Shown piece by piece: positions 13,198 to 14,950 of a stretch of DNA of 14,950 nucleotides; the stretch's first letter is position 1, and each line of letters begins with the position of its first letter. This stretch comes from a bacterium (GTDB taxonomy: Bacteria; Pseudomonadota; Alphaproteobacteria; Rhizobiales; Xanthobacteraceae), in NCBI GenBank assembly GCA_029946075.1, contig JAQSDT010000720.1:1-14950 (forward strand), read 5' to 3'. The notes under the pieces were generated by a model. It was given only the letters and a program-made list of their open reading frames with translations, searched no databases and was not told where the DNA came from. Both the position numbers and the translations under genes were made by a program.

Positions 13198-14820
13198 TCA
13201 CGCCGACCGCGCCAGCGCGCCGTCGATCATCGCCACGGCGTTCGGCACGCCGTAGACCGCGACGAACGAGCCGAAGCGCGGGCCTTTTTCCTGGCCGAGC
13301 AACACCTGGTAGAGCATGTTGAACCAGTCGAGCGAGACGCCGGGACGGCCGTCCTTGCCCTTCTTGACCAGATCGAGGAACGGCTCGCGGCGCCCGATCT
13401 CGTAGACGACGTTCTGGATGTCTTCCGCGGATGATCCCGCCGGCATGTTCGACAGCGCATCGCGCAGATCCTGCAGCGCGGCGCGCTCGCCGTCGGAAGG
13501 TTCCCGGAACTGCTTCGTCGGCGCCACGAAGTCGCGATAGTAGTTGATGGCGTAGCCGACCATCGCGTCGAGCTTCGGGTGCGTCTGCGGCGTCACGCCC
13601 GGACGGTAGCGGCCGATGAAGCCCCACAGCGTTTCGGCGTTCTCCGCATTCGACGACGACACCAGCGTCAGGAGAAGCTGGAACGTGACGGGCATGTCGG
13701 ACTTCGGCGGCTGGCCGGAATGGATGTGCCAGACCGGGTTGGCCAACTGCTGCTTGGCGTCCTGCCGCGCAAAACCGTCGACGAACTGCTGGTAGTCGTC
13801 GACGTTGCGCGGGATGACGTCGAAATACAGCCGCTTCGCCGCCTTGGGCTCGCGGTACATGAACAGCGACAGCGATTCCGGCGAGGCGTAGCGCAGCCAT
13901 TCGTCGATGGTCAGGCCGTTGCCCTTCGACTTCGAAATCTTCTGGCCCTTGTCGTCCAGGAAGAGCTCGTAGTTGAAGCCTTCCGGCGGCGTGCCGCCGA
14001 GCGCCGCGCAGATCTTGCCGGAGAGCTTGACCGAGTCGATCAGGTCCTTGCCGGCCATTTCATAGTCGACGCCGAGCGCGAACCAGCGCATCGCCCAATC
14101 CGGCTTCCATTGCAGCTTGCAACGGCCGCCGGTGACGGGAACGGTGACGCTCTCCTTCGTTTCGGGATCTTCATACGAAATCGTGCCGGCCTTTGCGTCG
14201 TGCGCGGTGACCGGCACATACAGCACCATGCCGGTACGCGGGCAGATCGGCAGGAACGGCGAGTAGCTCGCCGCGCGCTCCTCGCGCAGCGACGGCAGCA
14301 TGATCTTCATGACGGAATCGAGCCGCTCCAGCATGCGCAGCAGCGCGGCATCGAACCGGCCGGACGTATAGTATTCCGTCGAACTGGCGAATTCGTAGTC
14401 GAAGCCGAACGTATCGAGGAACGCGCGCAGCCGCGCATTGTTGTGGGCGCCGAAACTGTCATGGGTGCCGAACGGATCGGGCACCTTGGTCAGCGGACGG
14501 CCGATATGCTTTTCCAGAAGCTCCTTGTTCGGCACGTTGTCCGGCACCTTGCGCAGCCCGTCCATGTCGTCGGAGAACGCGAGCAGCTTCGTCTTGATCT
14601 TGTCCTCGGTGAGTACGCGGAAGGCGTGACGCACCATGGTGGTGCGCGCGACCTCGCCGAAGGTGCCGATATGCGGCAGCCCCGACGGACCGTAACCGGT
14701 CTCGAACAGCACCTCGTCCTTCGGACTTTTCTTCAGCCGCGCCACGATCGCTTTCGCCTGTTCGAACGGCCAGGCGTTGGATTGTTCGGCGAGCGCGCGC
14801 AAATCGTTCGGGATGGACAT
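13198..14820 (-). CDS. lysK: Lysyl-tRNA synthetase, class I
   Basis: Charges tRNA-Lys with lysine in the cytosol. The 540-residue protein is the class I enzyme, unrelated in fold to the class II LysRS of most bacteria. The Rossmann-fold signatures are present: the HIGH motif as HIGT (residues 50-53, in GPSGLPHIGTFGE) and KMSKS as KISKS (294-298, in KGQKISKSKGNG). Also visible are FSDDMDGLRKVP (82-93) and the CPRTG stretch at 193-197. The C-terminal helical anticodon-binding part is complete, ending near ALARSA. Class I LysRS is typical of Archaea and is known in many alphaproteobacteria, so it is expected here and not a recent oddity. The ATG at 14820 has only a weak AGAGAG upstream. The leader contains a hairpin (14842-14867). 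The stop abuts repeat copy D. Confidence 0.96.
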   Translation of the reverse strand: MSIPNDLRALAEQSNAWPFEQAKAIVARLKKSPKDEVLFETGYGPSGLPHIGTFGEVARTTMVRHAFRVLTEDKIKTKLLAFSDDMDGLRKVPDNVPNKELLEKHIGRPLTKVPDPFGTHDSFGAHNNARLRAFLDTFGFDYEFASSTEYYTSGRFDAALLRMLERLDSVMKIMLPSLREERAASYSPFLPICPRTGMVLYVPVTAHDAKAGTISYEDPETKESVTVPVTGGRCKLQWKPDWAMRWFALGVDYEMAGKDLIDSVKLSGKICAALGGTPPEGFNYELFLDDKGQKISKSKGNGLTIDEWLRYASPESLSLFMYREPKAAKRLYFDVIPRNVDDYQQFVDGFARQDAKQQLANPVWHIHSGQPPKSDMPVTFQLLLTLVSSSNAENAETLWGFIGRYRPGVTPQTHPKLDAMVGYAINYYRDFVAPTKQFREPSDGERAALQDLRDALSNMPAGSSAEDIQNVVYEIGRREPFLDLVKKGKDGRPGVSLDWFNMLYQVLLGQEKGPRFGSFVAVYGVPNAVAMIDGALARSA

Positions 14821-14841
14821 CTAGAAGTGCTCTCTGTGGAA

Positions 14842-14867
14842 GCCGCGGAAACTAGCCTTTTCGCGGC
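14842..14867 (-). promoter_or_regulatory. Hairpin in the region upstream of lysK
   Basis: GCCGCGGAAA, a 6-base loop, then TTTTCGCGGC can pair over about 10 bp (one wobble on the plus strand, one mismatch on the minus strand). It lies 22 bases upstream of the lysK start codon, so it is either in its leader or over its promoter. No promoter boxes could be placed with confidence. It does not resemble a T-box, which in any case would not be expected in this group. Confidence 0.3.
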
Positions 14868-14882
14868 AAAATGCAAAACTGA

Positions 14883-14950
14883 CGATGGGCCTCCATCGTC
14901 ATTCCGGGATGGTCCGAAGGACCAGACCCGGAATCTCGAGATTCCGGGTT
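14883..14950. repeat. Third palindromic repeat family, cut by the window edge
   Basis: Nested dyads: CGATGG/CCATCG at 14883-14898; ATTCCGGG (14901-14908) pairing with CCCGGAAT (14927-14934) around GGTCCGAAGGACC; and a perfect 24-bp palindrome at 14926-14949 centred on CTCGAG. The GTCATTCCGGG...CCCGGAATCTCGAG wording is familiar from intergenic repeats of Bradyrhizobium-type genomes. It continues past the window, so its full extent and its right-hand neighbour are unknown. Confidence 0.75.

Noticed and set aside
12827..13900. 357-codon open frame on the minus strand
   Set aside because: Passes through the carbonic anhydrase gene, repeat copy D and lysK in a wrong frame; repeat-derived and shadow sequence.

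Overview
The window looks like chromosome from a GC-rich alphaproteobacterium of the Bradyrhizobium/Rhodopseudomonas type (Nitrobacteraceae). This is inferred from gene content: a branched-chain amino acid type binding protein, the ligase-associated DNA repair genes, class I (archaeal-type) lysyl-tRNA synthetase and an alpha carbonic anhydrase. Abundant GC-rich palindromic intergenic repeats of the kind common in these genomes agree with it. No phage, plasmid, insertion sequence, CRISPR, tRNA or rRNA was recognised.

Layout, left to right. (1) 1-299, minus: N-terminal end of a ligase-associated DEXH helicase, cut by the window edge. (2) 504-1733, minus: orphan periplasmic binding protein with a twin-arginine signal. 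(3) 1842-2768, minus: TPR-methyltransferase. (4) 2819-5706, plus: ligase-associated exonuclease and ATP-dependent DNA ligase, overlapping by ATGA. (5) 5812-8200, plus: small membrane protein, metallo-beta-lactamase-fold hydrolase and MATE transporter, the last two 2 bp apart. (6) 8314-9752, minus: DUF952 gene and pyrD, overlapping by ATGA. (7) 9938-11105, plus: S24-peptidase HTH regulator and a Mug-type DNA glycosylase. (8) 11255-12037, minus: class II aldolase/adducin family protein. (9) 12286-13041, plus: exported alpha carbonic anhydrase. (10) 13198-14820, minus: lysK. Coding density is high, and no gene-free stretch exceeds 300 bp.

Functional themes. Two DNA repair units are present: helicase/exonuclease/ligase, which is split here by two unrelated genes, and an S24 regulator coupled to a base-excision glycosylase. 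The rest is housekeeping (pyrimidine synthesis, tRNA charging, CO2/bicarbonate interconversion) and transport.

The most striking non-gene signal is a set of large composite palindromes. One family occurs four times (353-491, 4153-4296, 11111-11248, 13051-13195), and two other families occur at 8220-8310 and at the right edge. All three convergent gene pairs are separated by such a palindrome, which nearly fills the gap. One copy (4153-4296) lies inside the DNA ligase reading frame. It adds a Pro/Gly-rich stretch of about 50 residues without breaking the frame, reminiscent of the protein-coding palindromic elements of Rickettsia. The repeats share outer arms but carry different small hairpins, so they look like mosaics.
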